A stretch of 16,142 nt of DNA, from positions 1-16,142 of the forward strand of contig QQUD01000366.1 in NCBI GenBank assembly GCA_008501785.1, given 5' to 3'. Of the stretch, positions 1 to 7,102 are shown one piece after another. The notes below the pieces were generated by a model that did no database searches, was not told the DNA's origin, and was given only the letters and a program-made list of their open reading frames with translations. Every line of letters starts with the position of its first letter. Positions within the stretch are counted from its first letter, which is position 1. The position numbers and the translations under genes were made by a program. This stretch comes from Chloroflexota bacterium. Its GTDB lineage: Bacteria > Chloroflexota > Anaerolineae > Promineifilales > Promineifilaceae.

Positions 1-1
1 T

Positions 2-559
2 GATTTTATTGATACGTACTCGGCAGCTTACCGGCGACAGGCGCTGCTAGACATCGGCGGCTTTGATGAGCGCATTCATTATGTTGAAGATCAGGAGCTG
101 TCTTTTCGTTTGGCGGCAAACAATCATTTGATGGTTTTTCAGCCTGACGCGACTGTGTATCATCAGCACAGCGACACGCTCTTGAAATACGGTCGTAAAA
201 AATTCTGGATCGGCTATTGGAAGGCGCAAATCATTCGTCGTTTTCCTGAACGCGCCATCAAAGATTCACACACACCACAAATTTTAAAAGTGCAAATGCT
301 TTTGGTGGCATTGATGCTTGCGACTGGCGCGTTGGGCATGCTGTTTCCTTCAGTATTCGTGTTGGCTACTATCAGTTTAATTACGTTTTTCCTAACCACC
401 GTTCCATTTATTAGCAAGGCATGGTCGAAGGACAAGCTGCTGGCAATGGCTTCTCCGACACCCTTGTTTGTGCGGGCGCTGGCACTGGGATTTGGCTACT
501 TTTGGGGTGTGATTCGGCCGTTATCCAACATCAAAACACATCCCACACCCACACCATGA
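2..559 (+). CDS. Family 2 glycosyltransferase, C-terminal part (5' truncated by window edge)
   Basis: The frame is open from base 2 to TGA at 557-559. About 185 residues are visible and the N-terminal nucleotide-sugar binding part lies outside the window. Visible residues 19-23 read GGFDE and residues 29-30 are ED (YVEDQELSFRLA). This matches the GGFDE...xED region of GT-A fold family 2 transferases, where the acidic residue acts as catalytic base. After the catalytic part come two hydrophobic segments (LLVALMLATGALGMLF and a following VLATISLITFFL stretch), which suggest a membrane-bound enzyme adding sugars to a lipid-linked acceptor. The stop overlaps the next start as ATGA, so the two are probably translationally coupled. 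Sugar and acceptor cannot be told from the sequence. Family call fairly sure; specific role unknown. Confidence 0.82.
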   Translation, partial: DFIDTYSAAYRRQALLDIGGFDERIHYVEDQELSFRLAANNHLMVFQPDATVYHQHSDTLLKYGRKKFWIGYWKAQIIRRFPERAIKDSHTPQILKVQMLLVALMLATGALGMLFPSVFVLATISLITFFLTTVPFISKAWSKDKLLAMASPTPLFVRALALGFGYFWGVIRPLSNIKTHPTPTP

Positions 560-2004
560 CCACCCGCCGGTTAACCAATGCTGTTGTTATTGTAACCAGC
601 GCTATCGCCCTCCTCGTTTATGTGTTGACGCTGGCCCCTGATTTAACGTGGGAAAACTTTGGCGGGGATGGTGGCGAACTGATTACGGCGGCATACACCT
701 GGGGTGTGCCACATCCACCCGGTTATCCAACCTATGTTGTGCTGGGTAAGCTGTTTAGCGTGCTGCCCATGGGCACGATTGCTTACCGGTTTAACCTGTT
801 TTCAGCAGTTTGCATGGCCATTGCAAGCGGGTTTGTGACGGGAACGGCCGTATCACTTCAAGAGAATGGAACACAAATAAACACAGATAAACACGGATCG
901 GAATCTGTGAAAATCTGTGTTCATCTGTGTCCTGCTATCGCTGCTGGGCTGACGTTTGCGTTTGCACCGTTGGTGTGGAGTCAGGCAACGATTGCAGAGG
1001 TGTACGGGCTAAATCTGGCGGTACTGGCAGCGTTGGTATGGGCGTTGGTGGGGAAACGGCCGTCTTTCCTGATCGGCCTTTTGTTTGGTCTCAGCCTCAC
1101 GACCCATCCGACATCGATATTTTTTGCGCCCCTGGTTTTTTCGCTTGTCCTAAAACCTCAATGGAAACGATTGATGACAGGGTTCTTGCTCGGGTTAACC
1201 CCCTATTTGCTCATCTTTCTTCTTGCTCGCAGCGGTAGCCCAGTAATTTGGGGCAATGCAGACACCATTGCGGGTTGGTGGTGGTTGGTCAGTGGGCAGG
1301 CATACAGAGGATATGCATTTGGTCTGACAATGGACATGTTGGGCAGCCGCTTGCTTGATTGGGGATGGACATTGCTTAACCAATTTACTCTATTGGGGCT
1401 GCCGCTGGTAATCGTGGGTGGGTATCAGTTTGTAAAACGGGAGCGGCACATTCGGTTGGTGGTAGGTGGGGGAATAACGGCCGTTATCATCATCATCTAT
1501 GCTGTCACCTACCGTCCAGAAGATGCGATTATTTTCATGCTTCCCGCCATTTTACTTGCAGCACTATTTTTATATCCTGTTTTCCGATCCTTAGAAAAAG
1601 TCGCTCTCCTATTGCCTCTTGGCCTACTTTTGTTAAACTTCAGTTCGCTAAATCTACAACAAAGTGATTTACGAAGCCGGGTTTTTGAAACCGTCAACAC
1701 ATTGCCTGCACAGGCAATTGTAATCACACCTGGTGATACAACGATTTTTACATTGTGGTACTTTCAAAAAATAGAAACGATTAGAACTGATCTCGTGTTG
1801 GTAGACAGTGACTTCTTCGCATTTGATTGGTATCGGCAGCAGCTTAAACGAGATTATCCCCATTTAGATGCATTGGAACGGGATGATTTGGTTGCATTTG
1901 AAACAGCTAATAGTCAATTAAGAACAATTTGTCGCATCTCGCTCACCCCACCCACTTTAGTCAAGTCGTCCAACAGTTGTCAGATCAAACAAACAACTCC
2001 TTGA
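556..2004 (+). CDS. DUF2723 family GT-C-like membrane protein, probable glycosyltransferase
   Basis: 482 aa. ATG 556 is chosen because it overlaps the upstream stop as ATGA and because the DUF2723 N-terminus follows directly: a TM helix at about residues 9-27, then GDGGEL (37-42) and HPPGYP (53-58). In GT-C enzymes this acidic/His loop after TM1 faces the outside and binds a lipid-phosphate sugar. The frame is open further upstream, but that part lies inside the previous gene. Many hydrophobic helices follow. The C-terminus after about residue 420 is short and soluble-looking. Oddity: residues about 105-126 (near NGTQINTDKHGSESVKICVH) are encoded by a palindromic repeat listed separately, and sit between two predicted helices. 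Three ACGGCCGT palindromes lie in the gene (TAV, RPS, TAV). Likely role: transfer of a sugar from a polyprenyl carrier in envelope glycan or glycoprotein assembly. The exact reaction is unknown. Confidence 0.8.
   Translation: MTTRRLTNAVVIVTSAIALLVYVLTLAPDLTWENFGGDGGELITAAYTWGVPHPPGYPTYVVLGKLFSVLPMGTIAYRFNLFSAVCMAIASGFVTGTAVSLQENGTQINTDKHGSESVKICVHLCPAIAAGLTFAFAPLVWSQATIAEVYGLNLAVLAALVWALVGKRPSFLIGLLFGLSLTTHPTSIFFAPLVFSLVLKPQWKRLMTGFLLGLTPYLLIFLLARSGSPVIWGNADTIAGWWWLVSGQAYRGYAFGLTMDMLGSRLLDWGWTLLNQFTLLGLPLVIVGGYQFVKRERHIRLVVGGGITAVIIIIYAVTYRPEDAIIFMLPAILLAALFLYPVFRSLEKVALLLPLGLLLLNFSSLNLQQSDLRSRVFETVNTLPAQAIVITPGDTTIFTLWYFQKIETIRTDLVLVDSDFFAFDWYRQQLKRDYPHLDALERDDLVAFETANSQLRTICRISLTPPTLVKSSNSCQIKQTTP
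881..930. repeat. Palindromic REP-like repeat inside a coding sequence
   Basis: Arms 881-898 (acacagataaacacggat) and 913-930 (atctgtgttcatctgtgt) are reverse complements at 16 of 18 positions, around a 14-nt loop. The preceding 871-880 (acacaaataa) extends the motif. Such acacagat/atctgtgt palindromes are common as intergenic repeats in some bacterial genomes. Here the copy is read through in frame in the DUF2723 gene and adds about 22 polar residues to a membrane protein loop. Confidence 0.75.
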
Positions 2005-2010
2005 TATAAT
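2005..2010 (+). promoter_or_regulatory. Possible -10 box for the DUF4012 gene
   Basis: TATAAT lies just past the DUF2723 stop, inside a short palindrome (gatat-a-atatc), about 77 bp before ATG 2087. No good -35 is seen at 16-18 bp: TTGTCA at 1977-1982 is 22 bp away. An internal promoter is possible but weakly supported. Confidence 0.3.
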
Positions 2011-2086
2011 ATCTCAAGGAAGATTACTTTGAACAAGTTGTGCGTTGTTGTTAAAAGCAATCACATCAATCTATCAGGAATATATT

Positions 2087-4096
2087 ATGCAGCACTCTGA
2101 AACAAACGCAGCCCCTGTAGCTGAAGAAAATAGTGTATCCTCTCGCCGGTGGGGGCGTTATTTTGTGCTGCTGGCACTGCTAACTATTTTGTTGTGGTTG
2201 GGCTTGAAAGCGTGGCATATTGGGAAAGCTGCCAAATCGCTGCTCAGTTATCAAACGCAAGCCGAAACAATGATGGCCGGTGGGCTGCAAGGCATCAATC
2301 CAGCAGAAGTCGAAACAATGGTGATTGGGATTCGGGAAGATGTATTGACATTAAAGGCAGAAACGGCCGTTTTCATGCCCCTCACCCCTTACTTAGGCTG
2401 GGTTCCCAAAGTGGGACCCACGCTAGTTGCTGCACCTGAACTGATAGAGATGGCCGATGCTGGCACCGAAACGGCCGCTTTTGCCGTGCGTAGTTTATTG
2501 CCCGGTCTGGCTATTCTGCAAGATGAGCAAGTCAGCTCTGAAGAACAGCTTTCTCAACTTGTGGCTGTATTAGATGCGGCAAAGCCAGATCTCAACCAGG
2601 CAGGGAATTCATTGGCACGGGTGGTGACGGCTCGTGAAGCCATCACCAATGTTGCCGACCAGCCAAGTCAAATTCAAACTTTGTTTGCGCTGGCAGATGA
2701 ATGGCTGCCATTAGCGCAAGATGGCCTCAAATTTTCGCTGGTGCTGCCGCAAATAGCAGGCATTGACGGCCCTCGGCATTATTTGTTGATTGCCCAAAAT
2801 GAAGACGAACTACGCGCAACTGGTGGGTTCATATCTGGAGTGGGGGTGCTGGCGGTGGAAAACGGCCGTATTATTAACCTCGATTTTCAAGATGCTTATG
2901 CAGTCGATAACTTCGACAAACCACTCAACGACCCACCTGCACCGCTCAAAGAACTGATGACGCTAGACCTTCTTGTATTTCGTGACACAAATTTCTGGCC
3001 CGATTTCCCAACATCTGCAACCGTCGGCATGGACCTATACAGCTATAGCAAAGATTTGCCACCGCTTGATGGCGCGATTGCCTTTGATCAGCAATTTTTA
3101 CAATTATTATTGCAAGGAATTGGCCCTGTCAAACTGCAAGAAAGTGACACCAGTGTCAATGCCCAAAATGTGGTTGAGTTTTTACGAAGTAGTTGGCAAA
3201 TTGGTGAAGATGAGAATTATACTGAGCGTAAATCTTTCTTCGGTGAATTTGCCCAAGCAATTTTGCAAATTGTTCAGGGAGACTTTAGCTCACTCAATCC
3301 AGTTCAACTTGCCCAAAACAGCTACGAAGCAATTCAGACAAAACGGCTGCAAATTTACATACGCGATCCCCAAGTCGCACAACTGTTAGATGAGTTAAAT
3401 TGGGACGGCCGTTTAGAGAATCCATCAGCGCAAGATTATTTAATGGTCGTCGATACCAATATGGGATTTAATAAAGCAAATCTTTTTATAGATCGACAAA
3501 CAAATTACACGGTCAATCTAACCGATTCCAGCACGCCACAAAGCACATTGCAAATCAACTATGCACACAATCATGAAGGTGCAGCAGGTGAGCCATGTTA
3601 CCAAGGTGATACCTTCGCTTTATATGCCCAGAAACCAGAATATGCAGAAATTGCAGACCAATGTTATTGGAACTACTTACGTGTTTATGCACCGTCACAG
3701 GCAAATTTGGCGACCGCCACAGAACTAACCGTTTCTGGGGAAACACTGCTCAGTGGTCAAGATTGGCAAAGCGAAGCCATTTCTTTACCTGAATTAGATG
3801 AATTGAACACCTTTGCAAATTTCATGATGGTACCAAAGGCTACTTCTCTATCAACTGAATACAGCTACACTCTGCCTGCCACTATTCTTCAGCAAACCAA
3901 AGATGGCCAAAATTATCAACTTTTTTTACAAAAACAAGCAGGTATGAAACCTGAACCTGTTATCGTTACAATTGAGTTGCCTAGTACAGTAGATATTGTT
4001 GCCTATTCACCTTCATCCGCTACAATTAATGGCAATCGTGTCACATTTGATTTGATGTTAACGTCTGACTACACAATTTCGATCACATACCGGTAG
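2087..4096 (+). CDS. DUF4012 domain membrane-anchored protein
   Basis: 669 aa. ATG 2087 is chosen because AGGA (2076-2079) lies 7 nt before it. An in-frame upstream TTG at 2045 has no such site. A short cytosolic tail is followed by one TM helix at about residues 25-44 (VLLALLTILLWLGLKAW), so the bulk should face outward. Residues 232-248 read Y-LLIAQ-NEDELRATGGF, the DUF4012 signature, followed by a long beta-rich C-terminal part. DUF4012 proteins are typically encoded beside polysaccharide and glycosyltransferase genes; their activity is not established. Three ACGGCCGT palindromes fall in the coding sequence, giving ETAVF, ENGRI and WDGRL, and the near copy acggccgc gives ETAAF. The gene follows the DUF2723 gene by 82 bp and precedes the SH3b gene by 35 bp. 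Confidence 0.85.
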   Translation: MQHSETNAAPVAEENSVSSRRWGRYFVLLALLTILLWLGLKAWHIGKAAKSLLSYQTQAETMMAGGLQGINPAEVETMVIGIREDVLTLKAETAVFMPLTPYLGWVPKVGPTLVAAPELIEMADAGTETAAFAVRSLLPGLAILQDEQVSSEEQLSQLVAVLDAAKPDLNQAGNSLARVVTAREAITNVADQPSQIQTLFALADEWLPLAQDGLKFSLVLPQIAGIDGPRHYLLIAQNEDELRATGGFISGVGVLAVENGRIINLDFQDAYAVDNFDKPLNDPPAPLKELMTLDLLVFRDTNFWPDFPTSATVGMDLYSYSKDLPPLDGAIAFDQQFLQLLLQGIGPVKLQESDTSVNAQNVVEFLRSSWQIGEDENYTERKSFFGEFAQAILQIVQGDFSSLNPVQLAQNSYEAIQTKRLQIYIRDPQVAQLLDELNWDGRLENPSAQDYLMVVDTNMGFNKANLFIDRQTNYTVNLTDSSTPQSTLQINYAHNHEGAAGEPCYQGDTFALYAQKPEYAEIADQCYWNYLRVYAPSQANLATATELTVSGETLLSGQDWQSEAISLPELDELNTFANFMMVPKATSLSTEYSYTLPATILQQTKDGQNYQLFLQKQAGMKPEPVIVTIELPSTVDIVAYSPSSATINGNRVTFDLMLTSDYTISITYR

Positions 4097-4131
4097 TTAA
4101 TAAATTATTAGTTTTTGAGGGAAGTAGGGTT

Positions 4132-5043
4132 ATGTCTAAGCGTACATTTGCATCGGCCTTGTTTTTAAGCCTGGTGCTCACAATTTTATTCAGAACTTAT
4201 TGGGGAAAGGCAACGGTTTACAGTTTAACCGAAAATTACACAGTTCCCTCGCGCACACCTATCCCCTCAACCAAAAAGCCTGGCGGTGGTGGTGGCGGAT
4301 CTACGAGTTCGACAGCAACAAACACACCAATACCAGCAACAGCTACCCATACGGCCGTTCCCGTTACGCTTGCCCCCACGCCTGTTGGTGGCTTTGTGCC
4401 CACAGCTGAAGCATGTGGTGAGCACCCAACGATTCAGGCATTAAACACCACACGTGTACGTATGGGACCCGGCATCGCATATGAAATCGTCGGTGAGCTT
4501 GTCTATCTAGAAGTGCGCCCCATCATCGGCCGTGCCGTAGATGTAAACTGGTGGCAAATTATCATGGCTGACAATACGATTGGTTGGGTATCAGATGAGA
4601 TTGTGATCGATCAGGGTAATGTGTCGGTGTTGCCTATTGTGGCAGCACCTGAATTGGATGGGGTTGCAGCAACCCCAGGTGTTCCCTGGGATCCTACAAT
4701 AGAGCCAGGATGCTCCATAGCGCCAGTTTGGACGAGTACTCCTGAACCAACAGCAGTTCCGCAAACTGAATCAACGGCCGTCCCAACTGAAACGCCCACT
4801 TCTCCATCTGAAGCAGTCGAAGAAATTGTAGAAACATCGGTAGAAGTCGCGAAAAGTGTCGCAACAGAAACGGCCGTTCCCCCAACCGCCCCTCCGCAAC
4901 CAACAAAACCACCTACACCCATTGCAATAGCTGAACCTTTGGAATTGCCAGCCCAATCAACAAATACGGGTTATCTACCAATTATTGCAGCCGTTTTATT
5001 AGCTGCGGGTGGCATAATTGCGTTTTTACGTCGCAATCGTTGA
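4132..5043 (+). CDS. Membrane-anchored extracellular SH3b-domain protein with Pro/Thr-rich linkers
   Basis: 303 aa. GAGGGA (4117-4122) lies 9 nt before ATG. An N-terminal hydrophobic segment (residues about 6-20) looks like a signal sequence or anchor. A Thr/Pro linker with a six-glycine run (51-56) leads to an SH3b (bacterial SH3) module at about 100-160: TTRVRMGPGIAYEIVGEL...WWQIIMADNTIGWVSDEIV. This has the classic N-x-R-x-GP-x and GWV elements. A second long Pro/Thr/Glu-rich linker (about 200-275) precedes a C-terminal TM helix (LPIIAAVLLAAGGIIAFL) and the basic tail RRNR. SH3b modules usually bind cell-wall or surface ligands, so this is probably a surface protein tied to the neighbouring envelope genes. 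No catalytic domain is seen. Three ACGGCCGT copies encode HTAVP, STAVP and ETAVP in the low-complexity linkers. Confidence 0.78.
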   Translation: MSKRTFASALFLSLVLTILFRTYWGKATVYSLTENYTVPSRTPIPSTKKPGGGGGGSTSSTATNTPIPATATHTAVPVTLAPTPVGGFVPTAEACGEHPTIQALNTTRVRMGPGIAYEIVGELVYLEVRPIIGRAVDVNWWQIIMADNTIGWVSDEIVIDQGNVSVLPIVAAPELDGVAATPGVPWDPTIEPGCSIAPVWTSTPEPTAVPQTESTAVPTETPTSPSEAVEEIVETSVEVAKSVATETAVPPTAPPQPTKPPTPIAIAEPLELPAQSTNTGYLPIIAAVLLAAGGIIAFLRRNR

Positions 5044-5058
5044 TAAACAATAGCAATC

Positions 5059-6477
5059 GTGTGTAGGCGTCATTGGTTTACATTTGCAGTTTTTATCATT
5101 TTAGCATCGTTAGATAACGCGGCGGCGGGTGTTCTCCCGCCGCTTTATGCGATTATTGCCCGTGACTTACAGGCCGACGAAACCAGCCTCGGTTTTGTTA
5201 CCTCTTTCTATTTGATTATTGTGGCTTCTGCCTCTGTGCTGTGGGGCTTTCGCGGCGACCAAACCCAGCGCAAACCACTCCTTTTCATCGGCACCCTGGT
5301 GTGGGTAGCAGCCATGATTCTCACCACCACCGCCACCCAATTCTGGCAATTTTTATTGTGGCAAATGGTAACGGCCGTTGGCGTCGGCGCTGTCACCTCA
5401 CTCGGATTTAGCGTTGTTAGCGATGTTGTACCCGCTCATCGGCGGGGTTTCGCACTCAGTTTGTGGAGCGTTTCGCAAGGGCTTGGTGCTGCCTTCGGTG
5501 CGATGATGGCCAGCTTTCTCGGTGCATCTAACTGGCACTGGCCATTTTGGTTAATTGCAGGGGTCGGTTTTTTATTTGCGGTTCTGTTTCTATTCGTCAA
5601 AGAGCCAGAGCGCGGTCAGTCAGAACCAGAATTGGCCCCGGTTTTTGCAGCCGGACAAACTTATGAATCAAGAATTGTGTTTGCAGATTTGACCAAAATC
5701 CTCAAACAACATACAAATCGCTGGCTGTTGGCACAAAGTTTTTTCTTTTCCCTGGCGTATGGTGCAACGATCTGGATTCCTCGCTGGGCAATTGCGCGTG
5801 TGCAGGCAGAAGGGTTCGACCTGGAAACAGCAACCATTATTGGCAATCTATTTGTAGCCATATTTAGCTTTGGCGGCTTCTTCTCAATTGCTGCTGGGGA
5901 TATTGGAGATAGGTTACAGAGACGTTGGGTAAGAGGACGGCCGTTTCTCGCCGGATTCAGCCTGATTGCCTCAATCCCTTTCTTCATTGCCCTCTTTTTC
6001 ATCCCCTTTCACAACGTTACTGTTCCCGAAAACGGCACACTATTCCAAATCATTTGGGCAGTTGCCATCAGCCTTTTTACAAACGGTTGGGTCATTGCAG
6101 CCTTTCTCGTTGCATTATTTGCAACCTCACTACAAGCAACAGATCCCCCAAATTGGGCAGCCATGCTCACCGATCTCAACCTGCCCGAACACCGGGGAAC
6201 CATTGTCGGCTTCAGTCGTTTAGCCCGAGCGACAGGCAACGCCATCAGCGTCACCCTCGCCGCTTGGGTATTTCAATGGCTCATACCAACTGTTGGTGAA
6301 CCCGGTAATTTCTCACTCGGCCTGGCTTTGTTCCAAATTCTTGTGATTCCAGTTGCTATTTGTTATATCGGCGTTGCCAGGTCTATAAAAAATGATCGGC
6401 ACGCCATTCAAGCCATCCTCATCCGTCGCGCCCAACAAACAAGCAGCGGCATTTCTGAATCTGACACGCTTACTTAA
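5059..6477 (+). CDS. Major facilitator superfamily (MFS) transporter
   Basis: 472 aa with about 12 hydrophobic helices. The loop between TM2 and TM3 carries the MFS motif A in the form GFRGDQTQRKPL (residues 63-74). A related loop, GDIGDRLQRRWVRGRPF, comes in the second half, as expected from the two-fold repeat of MFS proteins. GTG 5059 is the best start: an in-frame stop lies at 5044-5046 and the first TM begins only a few residues later. No clear ribosome site is visible, and the gene starts 15 bp after the SH3b gene, so coupled translation is likely. The substrate is unknown: it may be an exporter of a small molecule or act with the envelope cluster. ACGGCCGT copies encode VTAVG and GRPFL. 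Confidence 0.85.
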   Translation: MCRRHWFTFAVFIILASLDNAAAGVLPPLYAIIARDLQADETSLGFVTSFYLIIVASASVLWGFRGDQTQRKPLLFIGTLVWVAAMILTTTATQFWQFLLWQMVTAVGVGAVTSLGFSVVSDVVPAHRRGFALSLWSVSQGLGAAFGAMMASFLGASNWHWPFWLIAGVGFLFAVLFLFVKEPERGQSEPELAPVFAAGQTYESRIVFADLTKILKQHTNRWLLAQSFFFSLAYGATIWIPRWAIARVQAEGFDLETATIIGNLFVAIFSFGGFFSIAAGDIGDRLQRRWVRGRPFLAGFSLIASIPFFIALFFIPFHNVTVPENGTLFQIIWAVAISLFTNGWVIAAFLVALFATSLQATDPPNWAAMLTDLNLPEHRGTIVGFSRLARATGNAISVTLAAWVFQWLIPTVGEPGNFSLGLALFQILVIPVAICYIGVARSIKNDRHAIQAILIRRAQQTSSGISESDTLT

Positions 6478-6535
6478 TCTATTGGTATTATCAGACTGAA
6501 CTTTATGTCACGCTCCTGTTTTATTTTCAAACGCT

Positions 6536-6817
6536 TCACAACACCTGCGCAGTCATCACGATTCCGGCTATAGTGATAAACAAGGCACTGATGACTGGTG
6601 TAATTTGAGCCAGGCCACTGAACCGAGTTGGAATTTTTGGCATGGTTCAGAATGTGGCAAATTAACTTTACAATTTTGAACCATGCCGAATTTTTGAAAA
6701 CAAGCGGCCAGCATCAACAACCGTTAAACCGATTCCGGTCAGCACAGCCGCCAGCCCAATGCTAAATACGACAATTAAGAGAAGTCCGAACCCTACTTGT
6801 TGCAAAGCGACAGTACA
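6536..6817 (-). pseudogene. Remnant of a NicO/UreH-like metal transporter (C-terminal helices), interrupted
   Basis: No intact gene is present, but the minus strand holds a readable remnant. From about 6817 down to 6692 it reads ...VALQQVGFGLLLIVVFSIG, then LAAVLTGIGLTVVDAGRLFSKI. After an interruption it continues PTRFSGLAQITPVISALFI, TIAGIVMTAQVL and TGA at 6538-6536. The order GFGLLL...SxGLAxVLTxIGL...AGRL...PVxSALxxTxxG matches, from memory, the last helices of NicO/UreH-type nickel/cobalt permeases. The N-terminal half with its metal-binding HxxxxDH region is missing; a TAA lies upstream in frame near 6830. The interruption is the 49-bp element listed separately. Removing it with one 8-bp repeat (57 bp, 19 codons) restores one frame, SKIPTRF. 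Other small multi-pass transporters are possible, but a dead membrane-protein gene is likely. Confidence 0.6.
6631..6695. mobile_element. 49-bp MITE-like palindromic element with 8-bp target-site duplication
   Basis: The perfect 8-bp direct repeat gaattttt (6631-6638 and 6688-6695) exactly brackets a 49-bp inverted-repeat element at 6639-6687. Its ends are ggcatggttca (6639-6649) and tgaaccatgcc (6677-6687), perfect over 11 bp and extending to 15 with one mismatch. It has no coding capacity and sits inside the NicO-like remnant, where it introduces in-frame stops. Eight-base duplications are made by several IS families (for example ISL3, IS66, IS1595). The parent transposase is not in the window, so the family is unknown. 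Confidence 0.7.
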
Positions 6818-7102
6818 AACAAAATCGTGCCCCAATCTTTTTCCTTTTTAACCTATCATTAATCTGTGATAATATTTGCATAGATCGAAACAGATAAAAG
6901 ACACCACATAGAGCGTTACAAATATCACTTGTCTTTTTCACTATTTCCTCAGACACTTGTACCTAGATAAATGAACAGTTATCTATTTGCAGTCCAAGCA
7001 AAGCCGTCCAAGCACCTTTGCAGAACAAATATTCCATCTGTTTCTAAATAAATTTCCATATTTTACAAACATATAAAAAGGTAAAAAGGAGTTATTTCCG
7101 CA
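6818..7102. other. AT-rich intergenic leader region upstream of fhs
   Basis: No gene is supported here. The stretch is AT-rich and holds a small hairpin with perfect 7-bp arms (tagataa 6964-6970, ttatcta 6979-6985). The ribosome binding site AAGGAG (7086-7091) lies 11 nt before the fhs ATG. The fhs promoter probably lies in this region, but no convincing -35/-10 pair was found. No known riboswitch fold was recognised. Confidence 0.5.

Noticed and set aside
421..555. Upstream extension of the DUF2723 frame to GTG/ATG near 421
   Set aside because: This stretch lies inside the upstream glycosyltransferase gene and encodes low-quality sequence; ATG 556 in the ATGA overlap fits the family N-terminus.
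4611..4956. Minus-strand open frames opposite the SH3b gene (Gly/Val-rich or Trp/Phe-rich)
   Set aside because: They are shadows of the Pro/Thr-rich linker on the plus strand, with no ribosome site or family.
6762..6956. 64-aa minus-strand open frame (MSEEIVKKTSD...)
   Set aside because: It is in a different frame from the NicO-like remnant, has no family resemblance and no clear ribosome site.
6818..7102. Riboswitch upstream of fhs
   Set aside because: The long AT-rich leader invites one, but no conserved core or stable multi-stem fold was recognised; only a 7-bp hairpin is present.
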